A stretch of DNA of 46,610 nt, from NCBI GenBank assembly GCA_947586185.1, contig CANPXN010000020.1:1-46610 (forward strand), given 5' to 3'. Below the pieces are notes generated by a model. The model worked only from the letters and a program-made list of their open reading frames with translations, was not told the DNA's origin and ran no database searches. Below are positions 32,074-40,689 of the stretch, one piece after another. The stretch's first letter is position 1. Each line of letters starts with the position of its first letter. Source of the stretch: an uncultured Clostridia bacterium (GTDB lineage Bacteria > Bacillota > Clostridia > Oscillospirales > Ruminococcaceae). The position numbers and the translations under genes are program-made.

Positions 32074-33210
32074 ATGAAAAAAGCAGGTTTTGTTATAAAG
32101 CAGCTTGTAAAGATGCTTTCTCAGGCAGTGATACTGCCGCTGTGGTATACTCTCTTCAGATGGCAGAAAACCGATGAAAGACTTGTGATCTTTGCTGACG
32201 CCCACAATCACTCTATGCCGTACAGCATGAAGCTTATCCATGAAAGATTTGAAGCGGAGGGTTACAGGATATGCGATATGTTCAGCGACTACGGAAGGGA
32301 CAGCTTTCTTGTCACCTTTAAAAATATGCTTGCGTTCACAAAAACCTATGCAAGGGCAAAATATGTGATAATATGCGATTACTTTCTTCCGGCATCTGCT
32401 CCGTCAGTAAAGAAAGGCACTGAGGTGGTCCAGCTGTGGCATGCCTGTGGGATATTCAAGCGTTTTGCCTATGAGGCACAGGACGATATTCCCAAATACT
32501 ATAAATGCAGGGTCATAAAAAACTACAGCCTTGTAACCGTCAGCTCCCCTCAGTGTGTTCCCGTCTATTCAAGGGCAATGCAGCTTGAAAGCGGAATCGT
32601 CAGAAGCACAGGAGTGAGCAGGACGGATATTTACTTTAGTGAAAGCTATCGGGAGCAGTGCCGCAGGAGGCTCTATGAAAAATACCCTGAGGCAAGGGGT
32701 AAGAAGATCGCTTTATGGGCGCCTACATTCAGAGGCAACGCCGCTATACCGTATCTTGAGGGAAAAGAAGATGTTTTAAAGCTCAGACAGGAGCTACCGG
32801 AGGACTGGTTTTTGCTTATAAGGCTTCATCCCCATTTTCACGATCATGACATAAACTGCGATATAAGCACCGAGGAGCTGCTTCCGGTCATAGACCTGCT
32901 TATATCCGATTATTCAACGGTCATTTTTGAGTATTCTCTTTTTTTAAAGCCGCTGGTGCTTTTTGCCCCGGATTATGACGTATACGGCAGCAAGAGAGGC
33001 TTTTATATAGACTATAAGTCCCTGCCCGGCAGGATCGTCACGGATAAGGACGAGCTTTCCAAGGCTATACTCGAGGAATATAAGGGCTTTGACCGGGAAA
33101 AAATGAAAGAGTTCAGAGATAAATATATGTCAGACTGCGACGGAAGAGCTACGGACAGAATTTTCAGGCTGCTGACAACAACAGAGAGAGGAGAACAAAT
33201 TGAAAAGTGA
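32074..33210 (+). CDS. CDP-glycerol glycerophosphotransferase-family protein (TagB/TarF-like)
   Basis: A membrane-associated transferase that adds glycerol or another alditol phosphate to teichoic-acid-type polymers. The 378-residue protein opens with a short amphipathic helix. Characteristic features are QLWHACGIFKRFAYE near residue 125, ALWAPTFRGN near 215, and the C-terminal DLLISDYSTVIFEYSLFLKPLVLF near 281, with the conserved Ser/Asp/Tyr/Ser. The ATG at 32074 follows TTGGAGAAG; an in-frame TTG at 32062 precedes it. Whether it acts as a primer (TagB), polymerase (TagF) or side-chain enzyme cannot be told from sequence. Confidence 0.85.
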   Translation: MKKAGFVIKQLVKMLSQAVILPLWYTLFRWQKTDERLVIFADAHNHSMPYSMKLIHERFEAEGYRICDMFSDYGRDSFLVTFKNMLAFTKTYARAKYVIICDYFLPASAPSVKKGTEVVQLWHACGIFKRFAYEAQDDIPKYYKCRVIKNYSLVTVSSPQCVPVYSRAMQLESGIVRSTGVSRTDIYFSESYREQCRRRLYEKYPEARGKKIALWAPTFRGNAAIPYLEGKEDVLKLRQELPEDWFLLIRLHPHFHDHDINCDISTEELLPVIDLLISDYSTVIFEYSLFLKPLVLFAPDYDVYGSKRGFYIDYKSLPGRIVTDKDELSKAILEEYKGFDREKMKEFRDKYMSDCDGRATDRIFRLLTTTERGEQIEK

Positions 33211-34030
33211 TAAGAAATTTGGCTTTTTCGGGCTCAGAGATATCGTCGAGGACCACAAGGGCTATGGAAGACAGATATTCCTGCTTTCCAAAAATGAGCT
33301 GAAAAAGCAGTACAAAGGCTCGCTGCTCGGACCTCTTTGGGCGATAGTGAAGCCGGTATTCACCCTTTTTATTCTTTGGTTTGCATTCACAGTGGGAATC
33401 AGAGGAAGCGGCAGGATCAACGGCTTTCCGCAGTTTATGTTCCTGCTGACCGGATATGTTCCATGGTTCTATGTAAGCGAGAGCATACTGGGCGGTTCAA
33501 GATCCCTGAGAAAAAACAGCCAGTTCGTTACAAAAATATCCTTTCCGGTATCGAATATCATGACCTTTACAGCGCTTTCAAGGCTTTATGTCCACATTTT
33601 CCTTGCGCTGCTTATGTATATCGTGCTTGTGATCTTCGGTTACTGCCCGAATATATATAATTTTCAGGTGCTATACTATCTTCCACTTATGTTCATGTTT
33701 TTCTTAGCTCTTTCATGGACAACGGCATGCTTCAGCGCAGTGAGCAAGGACTTTGAAAACCTTGTAAACTCCATTATGACCGGATTGTTCTGGCTCTCAG
33801 GCGTGCTCTGGGACACATATGGCGTACACAACGACTGGGTAAGACGGCTTATGTATCTTAATCCTATAAACTATTTTGTAAACGGCTACAGGAAAACATT
33901 TCTCTATGAGGAATTTATTTTCGACAGAGTATGGGAAAATATTATTTTCTTCGGCGAATTTGCGGTTATAATACTTCTTGGAGCACACTACTACAAAAAG
34001 CTGAGAAAAACACTGCCGGATATTCTTTAA
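33200..34030 (+). CDS. ABC-2 family polysaccharide or teichoic-acid exporter, permease
   Basis: The membrane subunit of the exporter, 276 residues. It has a short cytoplasmic N-terminus with the amphipathic RDLLLSKNELKKQYKGSLLG-type region, then six helices (GSLLGPLWAIVKPVF, ILWFAF, FMFLLTGYVPWFYV, and others), matching the TagG/Wzm pattern. The TTG at 33200 follows AGGAG and overlaps the previous stop by 11 bases. The ATPase gene is next. It would export the polymer made by this cluster. Confidence 0.88.
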   Translation: MKSDKKFGFFGLRDIVEDHKGYGRQIFLLSKNELKKQYKGSLLGPLWAIVKPVFTLFILWFAFTVGIRGSGRINGFPQFMFLLTGYVPWFYVSESILGGSRSLRKNSQFVTKISFPVSNIMTFTALSRLYVHIFLALLMYIVLVIFGYCPNIYNFQVLYYLPLMFMFFLALSWTTACFSAVSKDFENLVNSIMTGLFWLSGVLWDTYGVHNDWVRRLMYLNPINYFVNGYRKTFLYEEFIFDRVWENIIFFGEFAVIILLGAHYYKKLRKTLPDIL

Positions 34031-34042
34031 GGGAGGACGGAT

Positions 34043-34777
34043 ATGGAAGCTATTATAAAGTTTGAAAACGTCACAAAGGAATACTTTTTATATAAGGATT
34101 CAAAGGCAAGATTCAAGGCAATATTCACTAACAACAGAGGCGTAAAAAAGCATACGGCTCTTAAAAATATAAGCTTTGAGATCATGCCGGGAGAATCCGT
34201 GGGTATCATAGGCAAAAACGGAGCCGGAAAATCGACCCTCCTTAAAATGATAACGGGAGTTTCCTTCCCGACCGGAGGGGAGATAACTGTTAACGGCAAG
34301 GTTGCGGCTCTGCTGGAGCTTACCGCCGGATTTTCAGCGGATATGACCGGCAGGGAAAATATATATCTAAAAGGCTATCTTTTAGGCCTTAACGACAGTC
34401 AGGTAAACGAGATAGTGGACGACATCATAGACTTTGCAGACCTGGGAGAATATCTTGACCAGCCGGTAAGGACCTATTCAAGCGGTATGAAAATGCGCCT
34501 TGGGTTCGCTATCAATATCAATATAAGACCCGATGTTCTTGTTATCGACGAGGCGCTTAGCGTGGGCGATGCAGAGTTCAAGAAAAAATGCAGAAACAAA
34601 ATAAGCGAAATGATAGCCTCGGGAATAACGGTTCTCTATGTAAGTCATTCCGCAGACAGCCTCAGGGAGATCTGTACAAGAACTATCTACCTAAAGGACG
34701 GTGCTGTTGTCTTTGACGGAGCCGTTGAAGCCGGTCTTGAAAAATACGAAAAAAGCAAAAGTAAGAAAGGAAAGTAA
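34043..34777 (+). CDS. ABC exporter ATP-binding subunit (TagH/Wzt-like)
   Basis: A 244-residue ATPase subunit of the exporter. Walker A is IGKNGAGKSTLL, the signature motif TYSSGMKMRLGFA, Walker B DVLVIDEALSVGD, and the H-loop is in YVSHSADSL. The Q-loop and D-loop are also visible. The C-terminal carbohydrate-binding extension of some Wzt proteins is absent, giving the short TagH form. GGGAGG precedes the ATG. Confidence 0.9.
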   Translation: MEAIIKFENVTKEYFLYKDSKARFKAIFTNNRGVKKHTALKNISFEIMPGESVGIIGKNGAGKSTLLKMITGVSFPTGGEITVNGKVAALLELTAGFSADMTGRENIYLKGYLLGLNDSQVNEIVDDIIDFADLGEYLDQPVRTYSSGMKMRLGFAININIRPDVLVIDEALSVGDAEFKKKCRNKISEMIASGITVLYVSHSADSLREICTRTIYLKDGAVVFDGAVEAGLEKYEKSKSKKGK

Positions 34778-34780
34778 AAA

Positions 34781-35488
34781 ATGAACATAGGCTTAGTTAT
34801 TGCCGGCGGCGTCGGCGCAAGAATGAACAACACGACCCCTAAACAGTTTATCGCAGTAAAGGGAAAACCGATCATTATTTATACTCTGGAGGCGTTCCAG
34901 AAAAACTCCTCAATCGACTATATCGCTGTGGTATGCTTAAAGGGCTGGGAGGACATCCTCAGAAAATATGCCCAGCAGTATAATATCACAAAGCTCAAAT
35001 GGATAGCTCCGGGTGGAAGCACCGGTATGGAATCACTCAGAAACGGCATGAATCTTCTCCGTGAAAATTGCAGCGAGGATGATATTATCGTTATTCACGA
35101 CGCAGTGCGTCCTTTGCTTTCCGACGATATCATTAACGCAAATATCGCAGGTGTCGTTGAGTTCGGAACTGCTATTACAAGTATTCCTTGTACCGAGGCT
35201 CTTCTCTACAGCGAAAACAAGGAAACCTCCTCTGAGGTAGTTGACAGAAACCTTATCTGGAGAACACAGACCCCTCAGAGCCTCAGACTCAGCAAGTTTG
35301 TATGGGCGCACGAGGAGGCTATGAAGAGAGGCATCACCGATACAGTTGCCACCTGTACCCTTCTTGTGGAGCTTGGGGAAACTGTTCATTTCGTTCTCGG
35401 TCAGAGCAGCAACTTTAAGATCACCACTGCTGAGGATATAGGCCTTCTTGAAGCGTATCTCACTCAGAGAGAGAAAAAAAGCAAGTGA
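34781..35488 (+). CDS. tarI: Ribitol-5-phosphate (or IspD-type) cytidylyltransferase
   Basis: Transfers CMP from CTP to a sugar-alcohol phosphate. The 235-residue protein has the nucleotide-binding GGVGARMNNTTPKQF motif near residues 9-23, a conserved GGSTGMESLRNGM, IVIHDAVRPL, and a late Lys/Thr pattern. IspD of isoprenoid synthesis has the same core, so sequence alone does not decide. Its place among teichoic-acid-type genes and next to LicD argues for CDP-ribitol. The usual TarJ alcohol dehydrogenase is missing, and an SDR gene follows instead. AAAGGAAAG precedes the ATG. Confidence 0.75.
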   Translation: MNIGLVIAGGVGARMNNTTPKQFIAVKGKPIIIYTLEAFQKNSSIDYIAVVCLKGWEDILRKYAQQYNITKLKWIAPGGSTGMESLRNGMNLLRENCSEDDIIVIHDAVRPLLSDDIINANIAGVVEFGTAITSIPCTEALLYSENKETSSEVVDRNLIWRTQTPQSLRLSKFVWAHEEAMKRGITDTVATCTLLVELGETVHFVLGQSSNFKITTAEDIGLLEAYLTQREKKSK

Positions 35489-35504
35489 TTCCGGAGGTTT
35501 ATGA

Positions 35505-36560
35505 ATGAATACCGTTATTTTGCAGGACGCTGAAAATATTGCCCGAAGCAGCTTTATAAGCTGGGACAGGCTGTCAGGGAAAACCGTTTTTATTACAGGA
35601 GCTACAGGCTTTATCGGCTCATGTATCATAAGAGGCATCATGTACAGAAATATGCACATGAATGCCGGTATAAAAATTGCCGCTATGGTCAGAAACAGGC
35701 AAAGAGCAGAACAAATGTTTTCCGAATATCTTGAAACAGGTCTTCTTGACTTTGCAGTGGGGGACGTGTGCTCAGAGGTAAAGTATGACGGAAACGCCGA
35801 CTTTGTGATCCACTGTGCAAGCAATGCCGCTCCAAAGGAATATGCGGAGGACCCTGTGGGAACTATGAAGACTAATTTCTACGGAACTTTAGGTCTTCTT
35901 GAATTTGCAAAAAGCAAAAACGCTGAAAAATTTCTGTATGTTTCAACCATCGAGGTCTACGGAAATACCGATAAGGACGGGGAGATAACCGAGGACGGCT
36001 ATGGATATATTGACGCTGTGAATCCAAGGTCGTGCTATCCGATAAGCAAGAAAGCATGTGAAACCGCTGCGGTATGCTTCGGGGCGCAGTATGGAATGCC
36101 AGTCTCCATCGGAAGACTCAGCTATATTTTCGGAGCAGGAATGAAGAAAAACGACTCAAAGGTAGTAGCTATCCTTGCAAGGGCGGCAGCCGCCTGTGAA
36201 GATATGGTTCTCAAAAGCAAGGGAGAGCAAAAGCGCTCTTACACATATATCTCGGACGCTGTAACAGGTCTTCTGACAGTTTTGCTGGAGGGCGAAAACG
36301 GTCAGGCGTATAACATTGCTTCATCTCTCTGTATCACTACAATTGCAAATATGGGAAAAACCTTGGAGGAGCTTTACTCGGATAAGGGCGTAAGGCTTAA
36401 ATTCGACCTGCCAAGCGAGGACGAAAAAAAGAAATTCTCGCCGATAAGGGATGCTGTGCTGTCAAACAAAAAGCTGAAATCCCTTGGCTGGGTGGAAAAA
36501 ACAGACCTTAAAGAAGGTCTTTACAGAATGACTGAAAGTATTGCGGAGGACAACAGATGA
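35505..36560 (+). CDS. NAD-dependent epimerase/dehydratase (extended SDR)
   Basis: A 351-residue nucleotide-sugar or polyol dehydrogenase-type enzyme. The N-terminal Rossmann motif is VFITGATGFIGS near residues 31-42, a Ser/Thr at VSTIEVYG near 148, and the catalytic YxxxK as YPISK near 182. The first 25 residues are an extra extension. The ATG at 35505 follows GGAGG at 35493-35497. It lies between the cytidylyltransferase gene and a pseudo-SDR/LicD gene that it overlaps by 4 bases. It may make a CDP-linked or NDP-sugar precursor for the cluster; the substrate is unknown. Confidence 0.8.
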   Translation: MNTVILQDAENIARSSFISWDRLSGKTVFITGATGFIGSCIIRGIMYRNMHMNAGIKIAAMVRNRQRAEQMFSEYLETGLLDFAVGDVCSEVKYDGNADFVIHCASNAAPKEYAEDPVGTMKTNFYGTLGLLEFAKSKNAEKFLYVSTIEVYGNTDKDGEITEDGYGYIDAVNPRSCYPISKKACETAAVCFGAQYGMPVSIGRLSYIFGAGMKKNDSKVVAILARAAAACEDMVLKSKGEQKRSYTYISDAVTGLLTVLLEGENGQAYNIASSLCITTIANMGKTLEELYSDKGVRLKFDLPSEDEKKKFSPIRDAVLSNKKLKSLGWVEKTDLKEGLYRMTESIAEDNR

Positions 36561-38554
36561 GCCAATATGTTTATGACATAGTAAATAATGCAGGAAAGCA
36601 GTTTTCCTCCTTAAAGCTTATAAAGGATACTGTGGCTTCCGATTACGTTATAGTATGCGGAAACCACCCATACCCTTACTATCTTGCGGCAGCTCTTGCA
36701 AGAACGGTCAATGAGGCTGTGGCAAGGCGGGTAAACCTTATTTACGAGGGATGCGCTAAAAACGACTTTTTTGAAAGCTTTATTGACGAAAGCTTTCCGG
36801 ATATCGTAAGACGCTTCGATACCTTAGAGGACTACAGAAAAGCCGGAGCCTATGAGGGAAATCCGGAGGTAAGCGCTGTTTCGGATGAAACCCTTATATT
36901 TTTCTTTACAAATTTAAGGGACGGAAGCTTTGAAAATTCAGAGGGCATAAAAAGCAGATGTACGCTCCTGAGAAAATATCTTGACTTTGCCGCTGAAACA
37001 GAAAATGCAAAGTTCATTCATGCGCCGTATATAGCCCCTGTGGATATTCTGCCGGAGGGCATGTCGGGTATATCCGAACGAGAGTACGAGGTGGTATACA
37101 GAAACGCTCCGGAAAACAGTCCTCAGAAAGCGCTGCTTAAACTGGAGGACGTTTGCCGGGAATATGCGGAAAGAATAAGGATAAACGCATTAAGGCTTGA
37201 TACCATGTTCGGCCCTCATATACCGGACGACAGCGATATTACCCTACAAAAATACATTCTCGAAATAATGCACAGCGGAACTCTTACAGCAAACGCTGAT
37301 GCAAGACAGAATTACTACTCCGCATCGTATATACAGGACGCTCTTATCAAGACCATGATCGTTGCCGCTGCGACGGAAATAAACGGAAATATATACCATA
37401 TAAGCTCATGGCATTTTAGCCTCTTTGAAATGATATACGACCTCTATACCCTCCTCACCCATATGAAAATAGAGCTGCGGCTTGAGGGAGAGGCAAGCAA
37501 TACCTTAAAATATCACGTTATTAATCCGAGGAAGATAAGATTCATTGCAACGGGAAAACAAATAAAGGCAATGAATACTACTCTGAGAAAATCCGTTCAT
37601 GTGACGGCTCTTTCAGCTATGCAGGATTACGAGCACTATGTGACGGAAAAGATAAACGTATATTACGGAAAGATCGACCGCATAAGAAATCTTGAGCTGG
37701 AGCTTATTTTAGATGTTGACAGGATATGCAAAAAGCATAATATCAAGTACTTCCTTGCAGGAGGAAGTATGCTGGGTGCGCTCCGTCATGGAGGCTTTAT
37801 CCCTTGGGACGACGATATGGATATCGGCATGCTGCCGGAGGACTATAAGAAGTTCGTAAAGGTATGCCCGGGAGAGCTGCCGGAAAAATACAGCTATCAG
37901 ACCACCGATCTTGAACCGGAAAGCCTTTATATACACGATAAGATAAGAGTTAAAAATACTGTTTTCTCAACACGCTATGCAAATCAGTTCCAGATGCAGA
38001 ACGGCGTCTATATTGATATTTTCGTGTACTACAAGACCTCTGACAAGCCAAAAAAACAGCAGAGGCATATAAGAAAGATCATGATTATGCGCCGGATATT
38101 GGGCATGCGCTGGGTAAACAAGCCGAGAAGAAAGATACACTATTACAAGTCCCTTGTGATGCTGCCGATAATGAGACTGTTCCCTACGACATTTTACAGG
38201 CATTTGTATATAAAGCTCCTTGAAAAGTACGAAAAGAAAGATACCCACTTCCTTATTGACGGAAGCGGCTTTAACCTTCAGAATGTAGGCGCTTTTCCAA
38301 AGGAATGGTTTGACGAGATAACCTATCGTGACTTCTGCGGACATTCACTGCCTGTCCTGAAAAGATATGATGACTATCTTAAACACTGGTACGGCGAAAA
38401 GTATATGGAGCTGCTGCCGTTTTCAAGCAGGAACTCCGTCCACGACGTTATCCGTATTGATCTTGGCGACAGGCTTTTCCCTGAAACCGACGGAGGTAAT
38501 TTCCACCAGATGGATTTCAGAGGAGAGCTTTATGAGAAGCTGAAAAAGGAATAA
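36557..38554 (+). CDS. Fusion of a degenerate SDR-like domain and a LicD-family transferase
   Basis: A 665-residue two-part protein. Residues 1-370 follow the extended-SDR order and still have the late landmarks (RINALRLDTMFGPH near 211 and YYSASYIQDALIK plus NGNIYHIS near 255-285). But they lack the glycine-rich NAD motif and a YxxxK, so the domain is probably a non-catalytic or structural relic. Residues from 378 form a LicD domain: KHNIKYFLAGGSMLGALRHG (near 393-412) and PWDDDMDIGM near 415-424, metal- and nucleotide-binding hallmarks of transferases moving phosphocholine or alditol phosphate. LicD end residues are basic. Translation is coupled to the true SDR upstream (ATGA overlap). Confidence 0.78.
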   Translation: MSQYVYDIVNNAGKQFSSLKLIKDTVASDYVIVCGNHPYPYYLAAALARTVNEAVARRVNLIYEGCAKNDFFESFIDESFPDIVRRFDTLEDYRKAGAYEGNPEVSAVSDETLIFFFTNLRDGSFENSEGIKSRCTLLRKYLDFAAETENAKFIHAPYIAPVDILPEGMSGISEREYEVVYRNAPENSPQKALLKLEDVCREYAERIRINALRLDTMFGPHIPDDSDITLQKYILEIMHSGTLTANADARQNYYSASYIQDALIKTMIVAAATEINGNIYHISSWHFSLFEMIYDLYTLLTHMKIELRLEGEASNTLKYHVINPRKIRFIATGKQIKAMNTTLRKSVHVTALSAMQDYEHYVTEKINVYYGKIDRIRNLELELILDVDRICKKHNIKYFLAGGSMLGALRHGGFIPWDDDMDIGMLPEDYKKFVKVCPGELPEKYSYQTTDLEPESLYIHDKIRVKNTVFSTRYANQFQMQNGVYIDIFVYYKTSDKPKKQQRHIRKIMIMRRILGMRWVNKPRRKIHYYKSLVMLPIMRLFPTTFYRHLYIKLLEKYEKKDTHFLIDGSGFNLQNVGAFPKEWFDEITYRDFCGHSLPVLKRYDDYLKHWYGEKYMELLPFSSRNSVHDVIRIDLGDRLFPETDGGNFHQMDFRGELYEKLKKE

Positions 38555-38607
38555 TAAGCTTCCCTGTAACAAAGACATTTTTATCAGGACATAAGAAGGA
38601 GAGGAAA

Positions 38608-39120
38608 ATGAAACCGATTTTTTTATGCGGCTTTATGGGCTGCGGAAAAACCACTGTGGGCAAAAGGCTTGCAACTGTTCTGGGTGCAGGCTACTGCGAT
38701 ATGGATCAGCTTATCGTAAAAAGAGAGGAAATGACCATACCGGAGATATTTGAAAAATTCGGGGAGGATCATTTCCGAAAGCTTGAAACAGAGCTTATCG
38801 CAGAGCTTTCAGAAAGCTATAAGGGCGTTATTTCCTGCGGCGGCGGAGCTATGCTAAAACAGGAAAATGCAGAGCTTGCGAAAAAAAGAGGGATAGTCCT
38901 GTTTTTAGATACACCGTTCAGGCAATGCTATTACCGTATAAGCGGCGACAAAAACCGTCCTATAGCGGCTAACAGTACAAAAGGCGAGCTGGAGGAGCTT
39001 TTTGATAAGCGCTATCCTCTTTACAAAGAACATTCCTCCTATACCATTCCATGTGTTGGAAGTCCCAACAAGATAGTAACCGAAATTGTGGATACACTTA
39101 GATTACACGGAGAGCTTTGA
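38608..39120 (+). CDS. aroK: Shikimate kinase
   Basis: Phosphorylates shikimate in aromatic amino acid synthesis. The 170-residue protein has the P-loop GFMGCGKTTVGKRLA at residues 7-21, the shikimate-binding DMDQLI (near 32), FRKLE (near 57) and ISCGGGAML, and an Arg in the KNRPIA lid near 115. GAGAGG precedes the ATG. The downstream amidohydrolase overlaps by a single base (TGATG). Confidence 0.93.
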   Translation: MKPIFLCGFMGCGKTTVGKRLATVLGAGYCDMDQLIVKREEMTIPEIFEKFGEDHFRKLETELIAELSESYKGVISCGGGAMLKQENAELAKKRGIVLFLDTPFRQCYYRISGDKNRPIAANSTKGELEELFDKRYPLYKEHSSYTIPCVGSPNKIVTEIVDTLRLHGEL

Positions 39121-40286
39121 TGATTATATATAATGCTAAGATATATACCATGTGCGGAGATAATATCGAAAATGGATGGGTGGAGATCTCCGGCGGAAAA
39201 ATTGCCGCAGTTGCTGCCGGTCAGCCGCAGAAAACCTCTCCGGAGGACATTGACGCCGGCGGAGCGCTGCTTATGCCCGGCTTTATTGATGCTCATACCC
39301 ACCTTGGTATCATCGAAAACGGTATTGATTTCGAGGGCGACGACTGCAACGAGGCAACAGACCCGTTTACCCCTCAGCTCAGAGCCATTGACGCTGTGAA
39401 TCCCATTGACAGATGCTTTCAGGAGGCAAGGGAAAGAGGCGTGACCTCAGCGGTTATCGCTCCGGGAAGCGCAAATCCCTGCGGCGGAGAGGTTATCGCC
39501 GTTAAGCTTATGGGCAGAAGAGCGGATGACATGCTGATAAAAAATGTAGGAATAAAATTCGCTTTGGGAGAAAATCCTAAGAGAGTCTATAATGACAGGG
39601 ACGAAACTCCGGTCACAAGAATGGCTACGGCGGCTATTATCAGGGAGGGGCTTTCAAAGGCAAGACGTTACCTTGAGGAAATGGAAAAGCATGAAAAGGA
39701 CAGCGAAAGCTTTGACCCTCCGGAATATGACATAAAGTGCGAGGCTCTTATCCCTCTGCTGAAAGGGGAGGTAAAAGCGCATTTTCACTGCCACAGGGCG
39801 GACGATATGTTTACCGCTTTGAGAATATGCAGGGAGTTTGATATAAGGCCTGTGCTTATCCATGCAACAGAGGGGCATCTTATTGCGGATATCCTTGGAA
39901 AGGAGCATGCGGAGGCTGTTACTGGACCCATCCTCTGCGACAGGTGCAAGCCGGAAATGGCAAACCTCAGTATCGGCAATGCGGCGGAAATGGTAAGGTG
40001 CGGCGTAAAGACTGCGGTATGCACCGACCATCCGGAAACTCCTTTGCAGTATCTCCCTCTTACGGCAGCCGCTGCGGTAAAGGGCGGTCTTGACTATTTT
40101 GAGGCGCTTAAAGCCATAACTGTAAACGCTGCGGAAATAGCGGGGATAGCTCATAGAACAGGCGCTGTAAAGCCGGGACTTGACGCCGATATTCAGCTTT
40201 ATAGGGGGAATCCCCTGGACATTCTGTCCCAGCCGGAAATGGTCATGATAGACGGTGAGATCGTTTTCCGGAAAGGAGCGCTTTAA
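39120..40286 (+). CDS. Metal-dependent amidohydrolase (imidazolonepropionase-like)
   Basis: A 388-residue TIM-barrel hydrolase of the amidohydrolase superfamily, substrate unknown. An N-terminal beta-sandwich is followed by the metal site DAHTHLG (HxH near residues 58-60), a further HFHCH (near 222-226), VLIHATEGH (near 243-251), and the late Asp in CTDHPE (near 302). The C-terminal part resumes the small domain (KPGLDADIQLY). The ATG at 39120 was chosen over a TTG one codon earlier because GGAGAG at 39109-39114 sits properly for it. Link to aroK seems to be operonic rather than metabolic. Confidence 0.8.
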   Translation: MIIYNAKIYTMCGDNIENGWVEISGGKIAAVAAGQPQKTSPEDIDAGGALLMPGFIDAHTHLGIIENGIDFEGDDCNEATDPFTPQLRAIDAVNPIDRCFQEARERGVTSAVIAPGSANPCGGEVIAVKLMGRRADDMLIKNVGIKFALGENPKRVYNDRDETPVTRMATAAIIREGLSKARRYLEEMEKHEKDSESFDPPEYDIKCEALIPLLKGEVKAHFHCHRADDMFTALRICREFDIRPVLIHATEGHLIADILGKEHAEAVTGPILCDRCKPEMANLSIGNAAEMVRCGVKTAVCTDHPETPLQYLPLTAAAAVKGGLDYFEALKAITVNAAEIAGIAHRTGAVKPGLDADIQLYRGNPLDILSQPEMVMIDGEIVFRKGAL

Positions 40287-40657
40287 TGTACTCTCTTTCA
40301 GAGAAAGCCACAGCATTCCTGTTTTTGATCGGTATGATCGTCCTTGCCTCCCATGCGGTGCAGGGTATAAGAGAAAAGAATTATAAAAAAGCCGCCCTCT
40401 GCGGAGGAATATTTGCGGCGCTGATAATTATTCCTTTTGTGATCATTATAGCGGTCGGCGGAGCGTCCCTTATGCTCTCGCTTATTTCATCGGCGATCGG
40501 TTATCTTTTTGCACTTGGAATGCTGAGCATTTTTTGGCTTGCAACTAAGAGCATCAGCGAGAAAAAATACTTAAAGGCGGTTATATGCTTTGGTGTATTT
40601 GCGGTGATCATAATGGGGATAATTTTACTTATTATGGCGGCTGGGGGAGCCTTTTAG
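40286..40657 (+). CDS. Small membrane protein with internally duplicated two-helix units
   Basis: A 123-residue protein with four predicted helices and no known family. The two halves align: GMIVLASHAVQGIREKNYKK then GGIFAALIIIPFVIIIAVGGA, and GMLSIFWLATKSISEKKYLK then FGVFAVIIMGIILLIMAAGGA. Its ATG overlaps the amidohydrolase stop and AAAGGAGCG precedes it. The response regulator follows 32 bases later. Function is unknown. Confidence 0.7.
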   Translation: MYSLSEKATAFLFLIGMIVLASHAVQGIREKNYKKAALCGGIFAALIIIPFVIIIAVGGASLMLSLISSAIGYLFALGMLSIFWLATKSISEKKYLKAVICFGVFAVIIMGIILLIMAAGGAF

Positions 40658-40689
40658 TCTTGGGGTATCGGCTTTGAAAGGAGAAGTCT

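Noticed and set aside
35033-35824. A 263-residue reading frame antisense to the cytidylyltransferase and SDR genes
   Set aside because: It covers the ends of two well-supported genes, and no recognisable domain was seen.
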